In this document: positions 8,456 to 18,028 of the stretch, piece after piece
Layout of the letters: each line of letters starts with the position of its first letter
Position numbering within the stretch: position 1 is the stretch's first letter
NCBI RefSeq assembly: GCF_048381675.1
Contig: NZ_JBLWIS010000009.1
Span: 69,755-133,754, forward strand
Source: Advenella sp048381675
GTDB taxonomy: Bacteria > Pseudomonadota > Gammaproteobacteria > Burkholderiales > Burkholderiaceae_B
Direction: 5' to 3'
Length of the DNA stretch: 64,000 nucleotides
Translations under genes and position numbers: made by a program
The notes under the pieces: generated by a model
The model's input: the letters and a program-made list of their open reading frames with translations, nothing else
Databases searched by the model: none
Told to the model about the DNA's origin: nothing

Positions 8456-10057
8456 TTATTGGGTTTTTTCGATTTTCCAGTAGAGGGCCGTATCAAAGCC
8501 GGGTCCTGAAATGAAATCATTCACATTTTTTTGTAAAACTGAACTTTCAATCAGTTGAAACAGCATGATCATGGGAGAGTTTTGCTGGACAACTCTTTGC
8601 TGTTCAAGATAAATGTTGCGGCGTTTTTCAGCATCCTGCTCCATCATCGCTTTTTCAGTCAGGACGGATAAATCGGGGATTTCCCAGCCATTACGCCATG
8701 CTGCAGTCTTGTTTTTGGAGTTGTCCGAGTTGTCGGTGTTTCTTACAAAAAACTCTGCCGTCGAGTGCGCATCAAGATAGTCGGGAGACCATGCAGCCAG
8801 CATGATGTCGTGTCCGCGTGAACGATACTTGGTCAAACCCTGTGCTTTATCACTTTGTGTCAGGTTAAGTTTGATGCCTGCCTGGGCAAAAGTGGATTGA
8901 ATCGATTGGGCGATATCTGTTTGTGGGGCGGTATTGTACAAATCCATGGTGATGCTGAAACCATCTGGATAACCGGCTTCAGCCAATAAGGCCTTGCCTT
9001 TTTCCACATCCAGTTTGTAGGGGGTTTCCTGCAAACCGTCCTGACCGGTCAGGAAAGATTGGTGTACTTTGTAGTAACCATCCAGAAAGGTGTTGGCCAT
9101 GGTTTGGTAGTCAATCAGCCAGCGCAAAGCTTCCCATACTTTTGGTTTTGCCAGAATTTCGTTTTTGGCCGAATTCAGCCCCAGATAATAGGTGCTCAGT
9201 TTCTCGGTAGTGGCAACCTTGACTTTATCATCAGAGCGGGCCTGCTTGATTTGGTCCGCGCTTAAATCCCTGGCAATATCAATATCACCCGCCGTGAGCA
9301 ACAGTTTTTGTGCAGAAGACTCTGCAACATGGCGAATAATGAATCGTTTCGATTTGGGTGCGCCCAGATAAAAGTCGGGGTTGGCTTCCAAAACGACGGC
9401 ATCCTTGGGTTTCCATACAACCAGTTTATAGGGACCGGAACCGGCTGAATTGGTTTTGAGCCAGTTGTAGCCGTAGTCATTGTCTTTAATGTGTTTGGAT
9501 ACTTCCACACTATCAACAATAGAGGCGACGCCGGCTGAAAGGATATTGATAACCAGCGAGTTGGCATAGGGTTGGGCAATTTTCAGGACCAAAGTTGAAT
9601 CATCAACGGCCTTGACCATATCGTCAACGGTATCCGGTTTCCAGCCAAGCTGGTTGAAAATAAAGACCGGTGTCTTGCTGAGGTGGACAACACGTCTGAG
9701 TGAAAATTCGGCATCTTTTGCGGTAACCGGATTGCCGGAATGAAATTTCAGGCCTGGACGGATTTTAAATTCATAGGTCAGGCCATCATCCGAAACTTTC
9801 CAGCTTTCAGCAACGCCGCCGACTAATTTGGTAAAGTCATTGGGATCGAGCGTGACCAGACGGGTATAAAGATTGTTGATGATTTCTCCGCTACCCCATT
9901 CAAATACTTCGGCGGGATCCAAGACTTTAATGTCATCAATTTTTCTCGCCATGATGATGGTATCTTTGGGTGTTGCACTTAAGGCTGGCAAGGCAAATCC
10001 CAGTGAAAAGCTGATGACCAGGGATTTGAAAATTCCCTTGATTTTAAGTTTATTCAT
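8456..10057 (-). CDS. Periplasmic substrate-binding protein, family 5 (DppA/OppA-like)
   Basis: A 533-residue secreted protein with a signal peptide ending near ALS/ATPKD (about residue 28). It has the family 5 framework: ARKIDDIKVLDPAEVFEWGS, NLYTRLVTLDP, ESWKVSDDGLTYEFKIRPGLKFHSG and, later, GYPDGFSITMDLY. It delivers substrate to the two permeases. The length fits DppA/OppA/NikA proteins, and the sequence alone does not choose among peptides, nickel or amine compounds. It follows the aminotransferase gene by 104 AT-rich bases and is probably co-transcribed with it. Confidence 0.93.
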   Translation of the reverse strand: MNKLKIKGIFKSLVISFSLGFALPALSATPKDTIIMARKIDDIKVLDPAEVFEWGSGEIINNLYTRLVTLDPNDFTKLVGGVAESWKVSDDGLTYEFKIRPGLKFHSGNPVTAKDAEFSLRRVVHLSKTPVFIFNQLGWKPDTVDDMVKAVDDSTLVLKIAQPYANSLVINILSAGVASIVDSVEVSKHIKDNDYGYNWLKTNSAGSGPYKLVVWKPKDAVVLEANPDFYLGAPKSKRFIIRHVAESSAQKLLLTAGDIDIARDLSADQIKQARSDDKVKVATTEKLSTYYLGLNSAKNEILAKPKVWEALRWLIDYQTMANTFLDGYYKVHQSFLTGQDGLQETPYKLDVEKGKALLAEAGYPDGFSITMDLYNTAPQTDIAQSIQSTFAQAGIKLNLTQSDKAQGLTKYRSRGHDIMLAAWSPDYLDAHSTAEFFVRNTDNSDNSKNKTAAWRNGWEIPDLSVLTEKAMMEQDAEKRRNIYLEQQRVVQQNSPMIMLFQLIESSVLQKNVNDFISGPGFDTALYWKIEKTQ

Positions 10058-10161
10058 TTTCTTTCCTTTAAAAATATAATTTTTAATTCAATGAATTCAT
10101 ATATGATTAAAATTTATATTTTTCTTTTGGTTGATTTTGGATAATGTTGGGCTCATGGTTC

Positions 10162-11544
10162 TCAAGCAGATGCTTTGGACGCTTCAACGGTTTCCAGCGC
10201 TGCATTAAGGCCTGATTCAACGCCATTAAACAGTTCGTCAATTTGTTCTTTTGTAATGATGAGTGGAGGGCAAAGGGCAATGGCATTCCGGATGCCTCGT
10301 ACCAGAACCCCGTGTTTGGCCGCGTTTTCCTGGACCAGTTTTTCAATTTTCACTGAGGGGTCAAAAGGTTTTTTGCTGGCCTTGTCCTGTGTTAACTCAA
10401 GGGCAGCAATTAAGCCAATACCACGTGTTTCACCCACTAACGGATGCGCGCTCAGACTGTGCAGCTTACTCAGGAAATAAGGCGCTACCTCCTGCACATG
10501 GGAAACGATATTTTTATCCTGATAAATTTTCAGTGTTTCCAATGCGACGGCGGCACAAATCGGATGGCCAGAGTACGTGACGCCATGTGCAAAAACACCG
10601 ACCTCATCACTTTGTTCCGCTATCTTTTCATAGATGGGCTGGCTAATCAGCGTGGCAGAAATGGGAAGATAGGAAGACGACAGGGCTTTTGCCACTGACA
10701 TGATATCCGGCTTCAGATTGAAGGTATCACTGCCGAACATGTTGCCTGTCCGGCCAAAGCCGCAAATAACCTCATCAACAATGAACAGGATGTTATATTT
10801 TTTCAGGATTTTTTGTACCCCCTCGAAGTATCCCTTGGGTGGAACAATAACCCCACCGGCCCCCATAACGGGCTCGGCAATAAATGCCCCAACGGTATCA
10901 GGGCCTTCTTTGAGAATAAGTTGCTCGAGATTGTTGATCAGGCGTTGTGTGAATGCCTCTTCTGACTCACCTGGATTGGCACCATGATAGTAACTGGGGC
11001 AGTCAGTGTGAAGAATGCGATCGATGGGGAGATCAAAGAACTGATGATTGGCAGGCAGTCCAGTCAGGCTGCCTGAGGCAACGGTGACACCATGATAGCC
11101 ACGCAAGCGGGAAATGATTTTTTTCTTCGCGGGTTGACCAATGGCGTTATGGTAAAACCAGACCAGTTTGACCGCCGCATCATTGGCCTCTGATCCCGAG
11201 TTGGCATACAGGACTTTGGACAGACTTTTAGGGGCAATTTCCAGCAGTTTTTCAGAAAGTTCGATAGCCGGTGTATTGGAGCGGGAGTTGAATAAATGGT
11301 AATAAGGCAGTTTTTTGAATTGTTCAATGGCTGCATTGACCAGGCGTTCTTCAGAAAAACCCAGTGAGGTGCACCATAGGCCTGACATGCCTTCAAGATA
11401 ACGTTTGCCATGATTGTCATAAATATAAACGCCTTCCCCGCGCTCTATAATCATGGGACCTTTGTTAAGGTGGTCTCCCAAATTTGTGTAAGGGTGTACA
11501 AGATTTTTGACGTCAGTGGCGGAACTTAAGGTTTCACTGCTCAT
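10162..11544 (-). CDS. Class III PLP-dependent aminotransferase (omega-amino acid/amine:pyruvate type)
   Basis: A 460-residue PLP enzyme. GSEANDAAVKLVW (117-129) binds phosphate, YHGVTVASGSLTG (150-162) stacks on PLP, D257 in VDEVICGFGRTG pairs with the ring nitrogen, and K286 in SVAKALSSSYLPISA is the Schiff-base lysine. The KALSSxYxPISA form is typical of omega-amine or omega-amino-acid:pyruvate aminotransferases. It sits between an IclR gene and a peptide-type ABC importer on the same strand, so it probably deaminates the imported compound or its hydrolysis product. The exact donor is unknown. Confidence 0.92.
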   Translation of the reverse strand: MSSETLSSATDVKNLVHPYTNLGDHLNKGPMIIERGEGVYIYDNHGKRYLEGMSGLWCTSLGFSEERLVNAAIEQFKKLPYYHLFNSRSNTPAIELSEKLLEIAPKSLSKVLYANSGSEANDAAVKLVWFYHNAIGQPAKKKIISRLRGYHGVTVASGSLTGLPANHQFFDLPIDRILHTDCPSYYHGANPGESEEAFTQRLINNLEQLILKEGPDTVGAFIAEPVMGAGGVIVPPKGYFEGVQKILKKYNILFIVDEVICGFGRTGNMFGSDTFNLKPDIMSVAKALSSSYLPISATLISQPIYEKIAEQSDEVGVFAHGVTYSGHPICAAVALETLKIYQDKNIVSHVQEVAPYFLSKLHSLSAHPLVGETRGIGLIAALELTQDKASKKPFDPSVKIEKLVQENAAKHGVLVRGIRNAIALCPPLIITKEQIDELFNGVESGLNAALETVEASKASA

Positions 11545-11666
11545 TTAATCCTCCCGGGTGGATGGTATCCATCAATAAGTAGATGTTTGTTTGAATGGGG
11601 CAAAACACGTGAATGTGTTTTACCTGTTTCAGTACATTATGAATTTATTTTTTTTAAACAACAAAG

Positions 11667-11683
11667 TTTCCACATAATAGAAC
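11667..11683. promoter_or_regulatory. IclR-type operator-like box, copy 1
   Basis: TTTCCACATAATAGAAC is an imperfect palindrome of the TTCC-N-GAA kind often bound by IclR proteins. It lies about 125 bases before the aminotransferase start and 64 bases past the IclR stop. The same core (TTCCACA, A or T, AATAGAA) recurs at 12538-12552 on the other side of the IclR gene. Confidence 0.6.
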
Positions 11684-11746
11684 TTGTCTCTTGCTCATGG
11701 CCTGCACATTTGTTTTCCCTTGATACGAAAAAATCAGGGTTTTTAC

Positions 11747-12529
11747 TTACCACAGGTGTGTGATTCTTTGTAAATTCAAATGGCCGTTTCCCCCGCCCAA
11801 GGCAAACGTGATGGCCGAAGAGGCTTGCGTGAGCAATTGGGCAAATTCCTTTATTTTCTGGGGTTTGAACCGGTTGGCCGGTCCGGACAGTCCGATGGCG
11901 GCAATGACATTACCAGAACCATCGGAGATGGGTGTGGCGACGCCATAAACGCCTTCACGCCATTCACCTTTATTGACGGCATATCCCTGTTTGCGAATTT
12001 TCTCCACTTCCAACAGGAGTTTTTTGGGGTTCGTAATGGTGTTGGGTGTGTGTTGTTCCAGGTTTTTGGAAACCCGCTCGATGAATACATCTGATTGATA
12101 GGCCAGCATGATTTTTCCGGTTGCCACACAATACAAGGGCACTCTGCCACCGATTTGCGTATAGGCCCTGATAGGGCTTGAACTGTCTATTTTGTGGACA
12201 TAGACGACCTGCATATTATCTATCACGGAAAGGTGTGAGCTTTCTGAAGTGAGTTGGGTCAGACTGTCCATCCATTTTTCTGAATACTTACGTAAATCCA
12301 GTTTGGAAAGTACGGCTGAGCCAAGCTCCCACAGCTTGATGGAGGCAGAGTATTCGCCGGTTCTTTCATCTTTAATAATGTAATTTTGTGCAACGAGGGC
12401 ATGGAGTAAACGATGCACGTTGCTTTTCATCAGTCCCAATTCATTGGCGATATCAGTCAAGCGTAACGGTCGGTCGCTGTGGCATAGCATCTCTAGGATT
12501 TGTATGCCTTTGATCAGTGTGTTGTTCAT
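11747..12529 (-). CDS. IclR family transcriptional regulator (paralogue of the one at 19080)
   Basis: A 260-residue regulator. The winged helix-turn-helix covers about 1-75 (LRLTDIANELGLMKSNVHRLLHAL), and the ligand-binding IclR domain follows (YTQIGGRVPLYCVATGKIML, then GVYGVATPISDGSGNVIAAIGLSGP). It starts with MNNTL and matches the 19080-19862 protein closely along its whole length, so the two arose by duplication. It is divergent from the CoA-transferase operon and upstream of the aminotransferase on its own strand. Matching operator-like boxes on both sides suggest it controls both units and itself. Confidence 0.93.
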   Translation of the reverse strand: MNNTLIKGIQILEMLCHSDRPLRLTDIANELGLMKSNVHRLLHALVAQNYIIKDERTGEYSASIKLWELGSAVLSKLDLRKYSEKWMDSLTQLTSESSHLSVIDNMQVVYVHKIDSSSPIRAYTQIGGRVPLYCVATGKIMLAYQSDVFIERVSKNLEQHTPNTITNPKKLLLEVEKIRKQGYAVNKGEWREGVYGVATPISDGSGNVIAAIGLSGPANRFKPQKIKEFAQLLTQASSAITFALGGGNGHLNLQRITHLW

Positions 12530-12536
12530 CCTTGAA

Positions 12537-12552
12537 GTTCCACAAAATAGAA
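12537..12552. promoter_or_regulatory. IclR-type operator-like box, copy 2
   Basis: GTTCCACAAAATAGAA lies 8 bases before the start of the IclR gene and about 80 bases before the CoA-transferase start. It shares 14 of 15 core bases with the box at 11668-11682. The position fits autoregulation plus control of the divergent operon. Confidence 0.6.
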
Positions 12553-12633
12553 AAGTAGGATCTTTAAATGGAAAGAGCTAGACTTTGCTCATGTCTTTCA
12601 TGTGTCAGCTTATTATTATCGTCAGGAAAATAT

Positions 12634-13794
12634 ATGCCTATTTACCCTAATCTTCCTCTTTCCGGTGTCAAGGTGATTGAGTTTTGCAGTGTTGCGGCGG
12701 GGCCTTTTTGTGGCATGCTGTTGGCTGATATGGGCGCCGAGGTTATTAAAATAGAACCACCCGCCGGCGATACACTACGGCAATGGCCGCCTATCAATGA
12801 AGGGTTTAGCGAAAATTTTGCCTCACTGAACCGTAATAAACACTCTCTTGTGCTGGACTTGAAAAATGAGGTTGATCAGCAACTGGCGAGAAAGCTGGTA
12901 TTGTCTGCGGATATTCTGGTAGAGAATAACCGTCCCGGTGTGATGGATAGATTGAATTTGGGGGCGGAGTCTTTCAAGAAAGAGCATCCTGATCTGGTTT
13001 ATTGTTCCATTTCGGCATTTGGCCAAGATGGTCCCCGGGCAAATGAGGGGGGATTTGATGTCACGATACAGGCGGCTTCGGGGGTGATGAGTGTCACCGG
13101 AGAGGCCGATGGGGGGCCGGTAAAGTGCGGTGTTCCAATTTCTGATTTTGCTTCAGGCTTATATGCGGCTTTTTCCATCAGTTCAGCGCTGATGAAGGTG
13201 AAAAACGGCCAGGGTGGCAGTCGGATCGATATTTCCATGCTTGGTTGCACATTGGGTATTGCCGCTTTGCAAACCAGCGAATTTTTTGGTACGGGTATTA
13301 ATCCCATTAAATTGGGTGCGGCTCATCCACGCAATGCACCTTATGAGGCTTTCAAATCGCGGGATGGTTATTTTGTAATCGCAGCCGGCAATCAGAAGTT
13401 ATGGAAGTCTGTGTGTGATGTAACCGATCTGCCGGAATTGTTCAATGATCCGCGTTTTGCCACCACGCTGGACAGGGCAAAAAACCAGAAAACGCTAAAA
13501 GCATTGCTGGAAGAAAAGTTTGTGACCCAGGATACAGATTATTGGATAAAGGCATTTAACGATGCTGAGGTTCCACATAGCCGAATTAACGATTATGAAA
13601 CGGCCCTTAATGATCCCCAGGTTCGGCACATGGGCTGGGTACAGGAAATAACCTTACCTAATGGGGTTCAAACCCAAACTTTTGCCTCACCTATACGCAT
13701 TGATAATGCCAATTTGCCAGTACGGTTGCCACCTCCTGAAAAGGGGGCAGACAACCATCGTTTTATAAGTAGCATATTGAAACAGGAAGCGTAG
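12634..13794 (+). CDS. Class III (CaiB/BaiF) CoA-transferase
   Basis: A protein of about 386 residues that moves CoA between organic acids. I take the ATG at 12634, which has AGGAAAAT just before it and begins MPIYPNLPLSGVKVIEF. The upstream in-frame ATG would add a cysteine-rich stretch not seen in the family. Motifs are AAGPFCGMLLADMGAEVIKIE, NRNKHS and the likely catalytic aspartate in PISDFASGLY. It is first in an operon with a thiol dioxygenase, hydratases and an acyl-CoA synthetase. It may activate the acid product of thiol oxidation, as the Act enzyme does for 3-sulfinopropionate in Advenella; that assignment is inference. Confidence 0.9.
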   Translation: MPIYPNLPLSGVKVIEFCSVAAGPFCGMLLADMGAEVIKIEPPAGDTLRQWPPINEGFSENFASLNRNKHSLVLDLKNEVDQQLARKLVLSADILVENNRPGVMDRLNLGAESFKKEHPDLVYCSISAFGQDGPRANEGGFDVTIQAASGVMSVTGEADGGPVKCGVPISDFASGLYAAFSISSALMKVKNGQGGSRIDISMLGCTLGIAALQTSEFFGTGINPIKLGAAHPRNAPYEAFKSRDGYFVIAAGNQKLWKSVCDVTDLPELFNDPRFATTLDRAKNQKTLKALLEEKFVTQDTDYWIKAFNDAEVPHSRINDYETALNDPQVRHMGWVQEITLPNGVQTQTFASPIRIDNANLPVRLPPPEKGADNHRFISSILKQEA

Positions 13795-13795
13795 C

Positions 13796-14374
13796 ATGAG
13801 TCAGACACGATTACTTGATGCAGTAAAAAAATTGACCGGGTTAGTTGAAAAAACAGACTTGAAAGAGCCTGAGATTTTGGTACAGGCAAAAAAAATCATG
13901 TGTGATCTTGTCAGTCAGGATGATTGGCTGGATGAAACCTTTGCGCGACCACATCCCGAATATTACCAGCAGTACTTGCTATATGGAGATCCATTGGATC
14001 GTTTTTCACTGGTCAGTTTTGTCTGGGCAGGCGGACAGAAAACACCGGTTCATGATCATACTGTCTGGGGGGTGATTGGTATGCTCAGGGGGGCAGAAAC
14101 CGAAAGACACTTTGCCTTCAATGAAGATAATGTTCTTGAAGAGACTGGCAAGGTTACCACCCTGTCTCAAGGAGATGTTGCCTGTGTTTCGCCTTCAATT
14201 GGGGATATTCATCAGGTCAGTAATGCTTTTCAGGACCAGACATCTATCAGTATTCATTTATATGGCGGCAATATAGGAAAAATCCAGCGGCATGTTTTTT
14301 ATCCGGGAACCTCGGAAAGAAAACGGTTCGTTTCTGGCTACTCATCCAATGTAGCAGCCAATCTATGGGTTTAA
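13796..14374 (+). CDS. Thiol dioxygenase, cysteine dioxygenase/3-mercaptopropionate dioxygenase-like
   Basis: A 192-residue single-domain cupin. The iron ligands of the family are visible as H86 and H88 (TPVHDHTVWG) and H139 (GDIHQV), and the conserved Ser-His-Tyr set as S152, H154, Y156 (SIHLYGG). The cysteine that cross-links in animal enzymes is absent, as in bacterial members. These enzymes add O2 to a thiol to make a sulfinic acid. Bacterial forms use cysteine, 3-mercaptopropionate or related thiols. The CoA-transferase and acyl-CoA enzymes around it favour a mercapto-carboxylate over free cysteine, but substrate choice cannot be read from sequence. It starts one base after the CoA-transferase stop. 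Confidence 0.88.
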   Translation: MSQTRLLDAVKKLTGLVEKTDLKEPEILVQAKKIMCDLVSQDDWLDETFARPHPEYYQQYLLYGDPLDRFSLVSFVWAGGQKTPVHDHTVWGVIGMLRGAETERHFAFNEDNVLEETGKVTTLSQGDVACVSPSIGDIHQVSNAFQDQTSISIHLYGGNIGKIQRHVFYPGTSERKRFVSGYSSNVAANLWV

Positions 14375-14381
14375 CGAGGCA

Positions 14382-15113
14382 ATGCAAAGAATGAGTCAGG
14401 AATTTGAATTAAGCCAGCATGAAAAAGTCAGTACCATTACCTTAAAGCGTGCGCATAAAGGTAATTGTCTTTCCCGGGACCTGGTCAGGCAATTAAATGA
14501 GGTGTTGGACCAATGCCTGGAAAACAAAATAAAAGCATTGCTTATACGTGCTGAAGGAAAGCACTTTTGCACCGGGTTTGATTTGTCCAATCTTGAGTCG
14601 GAATCCGATGACAGTCTGCTGGCCAGATTTATTGAAATTGAAATGCTGCTGCAGAAAATTTACTGGGCACCTTTTGTCACTTTAGTCCTGGGACAGGGGA
14701 AAGTGATTGGCGCTGGTGCGGATATTTTCGCTTCCTGCACCTACCGCATTGCCCTGGATACCTCTTCATTTACCTTTCCCGGGGCCAAATTTGGCCTGGT
14801 GCTTGGTAGTCGTAGACTGGCTGCACGCGTGGGGACTTCAACTGCGAGGGACTGGATCAACGGCGGAAGAAAAATAAGTGCGGCCGATGCCTTGTCCTGT
14901 GGGCTGGTAACTCATTTATGTCGTCCAGAAGACCAAGATAGTTTGGTCACTGAATTGCTACAGGCACAACGGTTGCCTCAGTTTACCCAGCAACAGATTT
15001 ATCGTGCGACGGCACTGGATGAGGGTAATCAGGCAGCAGATTTGCAGTCATTAATATTGTCCATCATGCCGGGCAGTATCAAGCAACGGATAACCGAATA
15101 TATAAATCAATAA
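14382..15113 (+). CDS. Enoyl-CoA hydratase/isomerase family protein
   Basis: A crotonase-fold protein of about 243 residues. Oxyanion-hole region one is AEGKHFCTGFDLSNLE, and region two is near GKVIGAGADIFASCTYRIA. C-terminal features (GGRKISAADALSCGLV) are family-typical. In-frame ATGs at 14382 and 14391 are both possible; CGAGG at 14375-14379 is too close to the first and well placed for the second. It is third in the operon behind the thiol dioxygenase. It could hydrate or eliminate on a sulfur-bearing or unsaturated acyl-CoA. The exact reaction is unknown, and it differs clearly from the second hydratase at 17254. Confidence 0.87.
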   Translation: MQRMSQEFELSQHEKVSTITLKRAHKGNCLSRDLVRQLNEVLDQCLENKIKALLIRAEGKHFCTGFDLSNLESESDDSLLARFIEIEMLLQKIYWAPFVTLVLGQGKVIGAGADIFASCTYRIALDTSSFTFPGAKFGLVLGSRRLAARVGTSTARDWINGGRKISAADALSCGLVTHLCRPEDQDSLVTELLQAQRLPQFTQQQIYRATALDEGNQAADLQSLILSIMPGSIKQRITEYINQ

Positions 15114-15127
15114 ATGGAATTTGAGAC

Positions 15128-17233
15128 ATGACTTCTAACACTACAGCTGCCAGCCTGGCTGCACTTATGAACCCGCGTTCTGTGGCCGTTATTGGCGCAT
15201 CCGAGGATCAGACAAAATTTGGCGGGCGACTATATAAAACGCTTATCCGTCATGGTTACAAAGGAACTATTTATCCTATCAATCCGGGACGTGAGTCTTT
15301 GTTTGGCATCAAAACTTTTCCTGATATTACGGCTGTTCCGGATGCCCCTGACATGGTTGTCATGGCATTGCCGACTGAAAAAATAAAAGAGGAAATTAAA
15401 AAATGTGCTGAAAAGGGGGTCAAATGCGGCATTATCATTACTTCCAAATTTTCTGATGCTGGTCCTGAGGGGGCGGTCTTAGAGCATGAAATAGTCGACA
15501 TAGCCAGGCAACACAATATGCGATTGATTGGCCCCAATTGTCTGGGGCTGATCAGTCCAGCCAATGAACTGGTTTTGTGCTCGTCACCGGCCTTGAATGT
15601 TGATGCCCTCATTAAAAGTCCGATTGGTTTTGTCAGTCAGAGTGGTGCCCTGATGGGAACACTTTTTGACAAGGCTTACTCGCAAGGTATTGGTTTTAGT
15701 CATTGTTTTTCAATAGGTAATCAGGCAGATCTTGAACTTTGTGATTTTCTTGAAATGCTGATTCATGATGATGAAACCTCTATTATTTGTACCTATATTG
15801 AGGGTCTGAAATCACCGCAACGTTTTATTGAGTTGGCTAAATTGGCACGGGAGAAAAACAAACCGATTCTGGCTGTCAAGGCAGGAAAAACGGAGGCGGG
15901 TAGCAAGGCGGCGTTTTCCCATACGGCCAGTCTGGCAGGTGATTATGAATCATTGAAAGCAATTTGCAGAAGTCAGAACATTATTCTGATGGACGACCCG
16001 ATGGCCATGTTCCTGTTGGCCTTGAGCATGTCCAAATTTCCTGGCAAGAAAATTGGCAATGCGACCATTATTACCACATCTGGCGGTGGTGGCGCACTGA
16101 CTGCCGACGCGCTGTCAGAACAGAACATCCCTTTTTCAGAATTTGGTGAACAAACTACGACATCCCTTGCCGAATTGTTTACGCCCGGTCAGGCTTTCAA
16201 TCCGATTGATCTGGGTGGACGCAGACATGATGTGCTGGATACCGACAGGATTTCCGAGTTGACAGCAGAAATTGTCATGAAAGATGAAAGTGTTGATGCG
16301 GGTCTGTTTGTGCTGACGACCGCTCCCTCTGTATTGAATACGACGACCAGGTTGGTGACGGGGGCGGAAAAAACGGCGAAGCCGTTTATTGTGGTGATGT
16401 TGCCGGGTCAGGCGGCTAATGCTGCCAGAGAGTATCTGGTTACCAATAATATTCCTTTTACCAATACTCTCAATGAAGCGGTGGCCGCACTGAAAAGCTG
16501 GAAAGTATGGTCTGATTTTACCGCTTCACCAGAGGTGGTTTTGCCGGATGGTTTGCCTGATGTCAGTCATGTAAAAGGCGTTCTTAATGAGTCCGAAACC
16601 AAGAGTTTAATGGCTTCGTTCGGGATTCCAGTGAATAAAGAGATTATTGTTGCCGATATTGCTGCGGCCATAAAGGCAGCCAGTGACATTGGTTTTCCGA
16701 TGGTTGCCAAGGTGGTTTCCAGTCAGATCGTTCATAAATCCGACGTGGGAGGGGTATTGCTTAATATCCAGTCGCCCCAAGAACTGGAGCAGCGACTGAC
16801 AGTCATGGTTGGTCATATTAACAAGGCGTTACCTTCTGCCCGGATTGAAGGATTCTCCTTGCAGAGTATGGAGTCAGGAGAGCTGGAGTTGATTGTAGGT
16901 GCGAGAAATGATGCCCAGTTTGGCCCACAGGTCATTATAGGTAGTGGCGGCATTCTGGTTGAGCTCTTGAAAGATACGCTGGTGTTACCGGCGCCCGTAC
17001 ATGTGGAAACGGCCAAACAGGCGCTTGACGAACTGAAAATAGCCCCTTTGTTAAAAGCCTATCGTGGCAGGCCGGCACTGGATGTGGAAACGGTGGCACA
17101 GACCATTCACCGTTTGAGTTTGCTTGCCTGCAGTCTTAAAAACAGCCATTTTGAGATAGAGATTAATCCACTTAAAGTGAAGCAGCAGGGTAGTGGGTGT
17201 GTGGCGGTTGATGCCAGGGCACAAATTAATTAA
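15128..17233 (+). CDS. Acyl-CoA synthetase (NDP/ADP-forming), fused alpha-beta
   Basis: A 701-residue protein, the usual length for fused ADP-forming acetyl-CoA synthetases. An N-terminal CoA-binding Rossmann domain (SVAVIGASEDQTKFGG) is followed by the succinyl-CoA-synthetase-like domain with the phospho-histidine at about H265 (AAFSHTASLAG). A C-terminal ATP-grasp domain follows (from about 500, with GFPMVAKVVSSQIVHKSDVGG). It interconverts an acyl-CoA plus NDP and phosphate with acid plus NTP, so in a catabolic operon it can either activate a substrate or harvest energy from an acyl-CoA product. No acetyltransferase domain is attached. Confidence 0.92.
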   Translation: MTSNTTAASLAALMNPRSVAVIGASEDQTKFGGRLYKTLIRHGYKGTIYPINPGRESLFGIKTFPDITAVPDAPDMVVMALPTEKIKEEIKKCAEKGVKCGIIITSKFSDAGPEGAVLEHEIVDIARQHNMRLIGPNCLGLISPANELVLCSSPALNVDALIKSPIGFVSQSGALMGTLFDKAYSQGIGFSHCFSIGNQADLELCDFLEMLIHDDETSIICTYIEGLKSPQRFIELAKLAREKNKPILAVKAGKTEAGSKAAFSHTASLAGDYESLKAICRSQNIILMDDPMAMFLLALSMSKFPGKKIGNATIITTSGGGGALTADALSEQNIPFSEFGEQTTTSLAELFTPGQAFNPIDLGGRRHDVLDTDRISELTAEIVMKDESVDAGLFVLTTAPSVLNTTTRLVTGAEKTAKPFIVVMLPGQAANAAREYLVTNNIPFTNTLNEAVAALKSWKVWSDFTASPEVVLPDGLPDVSHVKGVLNESETKSLMASFGIPVNKEIIVADIAAAIKAASDIGFPMVAKVVSSQIVHKSDVGGVLLNIQSPQELEQRLTVMVGHINKALPSARIEGFSLQSMESGELELIVGARNDAQFGPQVIIGSGGILVELLKDTLVLPAPVHVETAKQALDELKIAPLLKAYRGRPALDVETVAQTIHRLSLLACSLKNSHFEIEINPLKVKQQGSGCVAVDARAQIN

Positions 17234-17253
17234 AGATAATTCAGGAGATAAAA

Positions 17254-17991
17254 ATGAGTGTTGTAAAAATTGAGCAGTTTGACAAAGTAACGTTGTTTAC
17301 GATTAACCGTCCCGAAAAACATAATGCCATTTGTAAGGATACGGCCTTGGCGCTTCAACAGGGTTTTGAGGAGTTTGACTTATCGGAGCAGCGGGTTGCC
17401 GTTATCACCGGAGCCGGTGAAAAAGCATTTTCTGCCGGCGCTGACGTGACGAACTTGCCTGAATTGTGGCGTTGCATTCCAACAGTGGGCATACAAACGG
17501 AAAAACCCATTATTGCCGCGACTGCAGGCTGGGTTGTCGGTGGCTCGATGGTCATGCACATGATGTGTGATTTGGCGATTGCTGCTGACAATACCCGCTT
17601 CTCATATCCGGAAGCCAAATTGGGCTTTACCGGGGGCATGATTGCAGGATTGGCTGCCCGTATTCCGCATAAGGTGGCCATGGATGTGATTTTGTGCGGT
17701 GAGATACTGGATGCCCAGCGGGCTTATGAAGTTGGTTTGGTTAACCAGGTGGTGCCATTGGGGCAACAGGTGGAAATTGCACTTGAAAAAGCCCAAAAAC
17801 TGTCAAAGGCTTCGCCTTTGGTATTAAAGACCCTCAAGCGTTTTATTACGCGTGATGTATTGCCGCAGGGCCCTTCTGAACTAATGGCCCGTACCATTAG
17901 GGAATTGAACCTTGTCCGGGAAAGTGATGACCAGAAGGAGGGTGTGCAGGCCTTCAGGGAAAAACGCGAGCCCGTTTACAGCGGCAAGTGA
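17254..17991 (+). CDS. Enoyl-CoA hydratase/isomerase family protein
   Basis: A 245-residue crotonase-fold protein behind a clear AGGAGA ribosome site. Oxyanion-hole parts are GEKAFSAGADVTNLP and AATAGWVVGGSMVMHMMCDLAIA. The segment YPEAKLGFTGG and the GEILDAQRAYEVGLVNQVV stretch are standard. It is slightly short for the family, mostly through a tight loop after TNLPELW. It lies 20 bases behind the acyl-CoA synthetase and 37 before a Bug receptor gene, on the same strand. Confidence 0.9.
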   Translation: MSVVKIEQFDKVTLFTINRPEKHNAICKDTALALQQGFEEFDLSEQRVAVITGAGEKAFSAGADVTNLPELWRCIPTVGIQTEKPIIAATAGWVVGGSMVMHMMCDLAIAADNTRFSYPEAKLGFTGGMIAGLAARIPHKVAMDVILCGEILDAQRAYEVGLVNQVVPLGQQVEIALEKAQKLSKASPLVLKTLKRFITRDVLPQGPSELMARTIRELNLVRESDDQKEGVQAFREKREPVYSGK

Positions 17992-18028
17992 GCAATAGTA
18001 TTCATAGATGTAATGGTGGGGTAAATCA

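Noticed and set aside
12568..12633. Upstream ATG for the CoA-transferase gene
   Set aside because: It would add 22 cysteine- and serine-rich residues not seen in the family; the ATG at 12634 has a ribosome site and fits the normal N-terminus.
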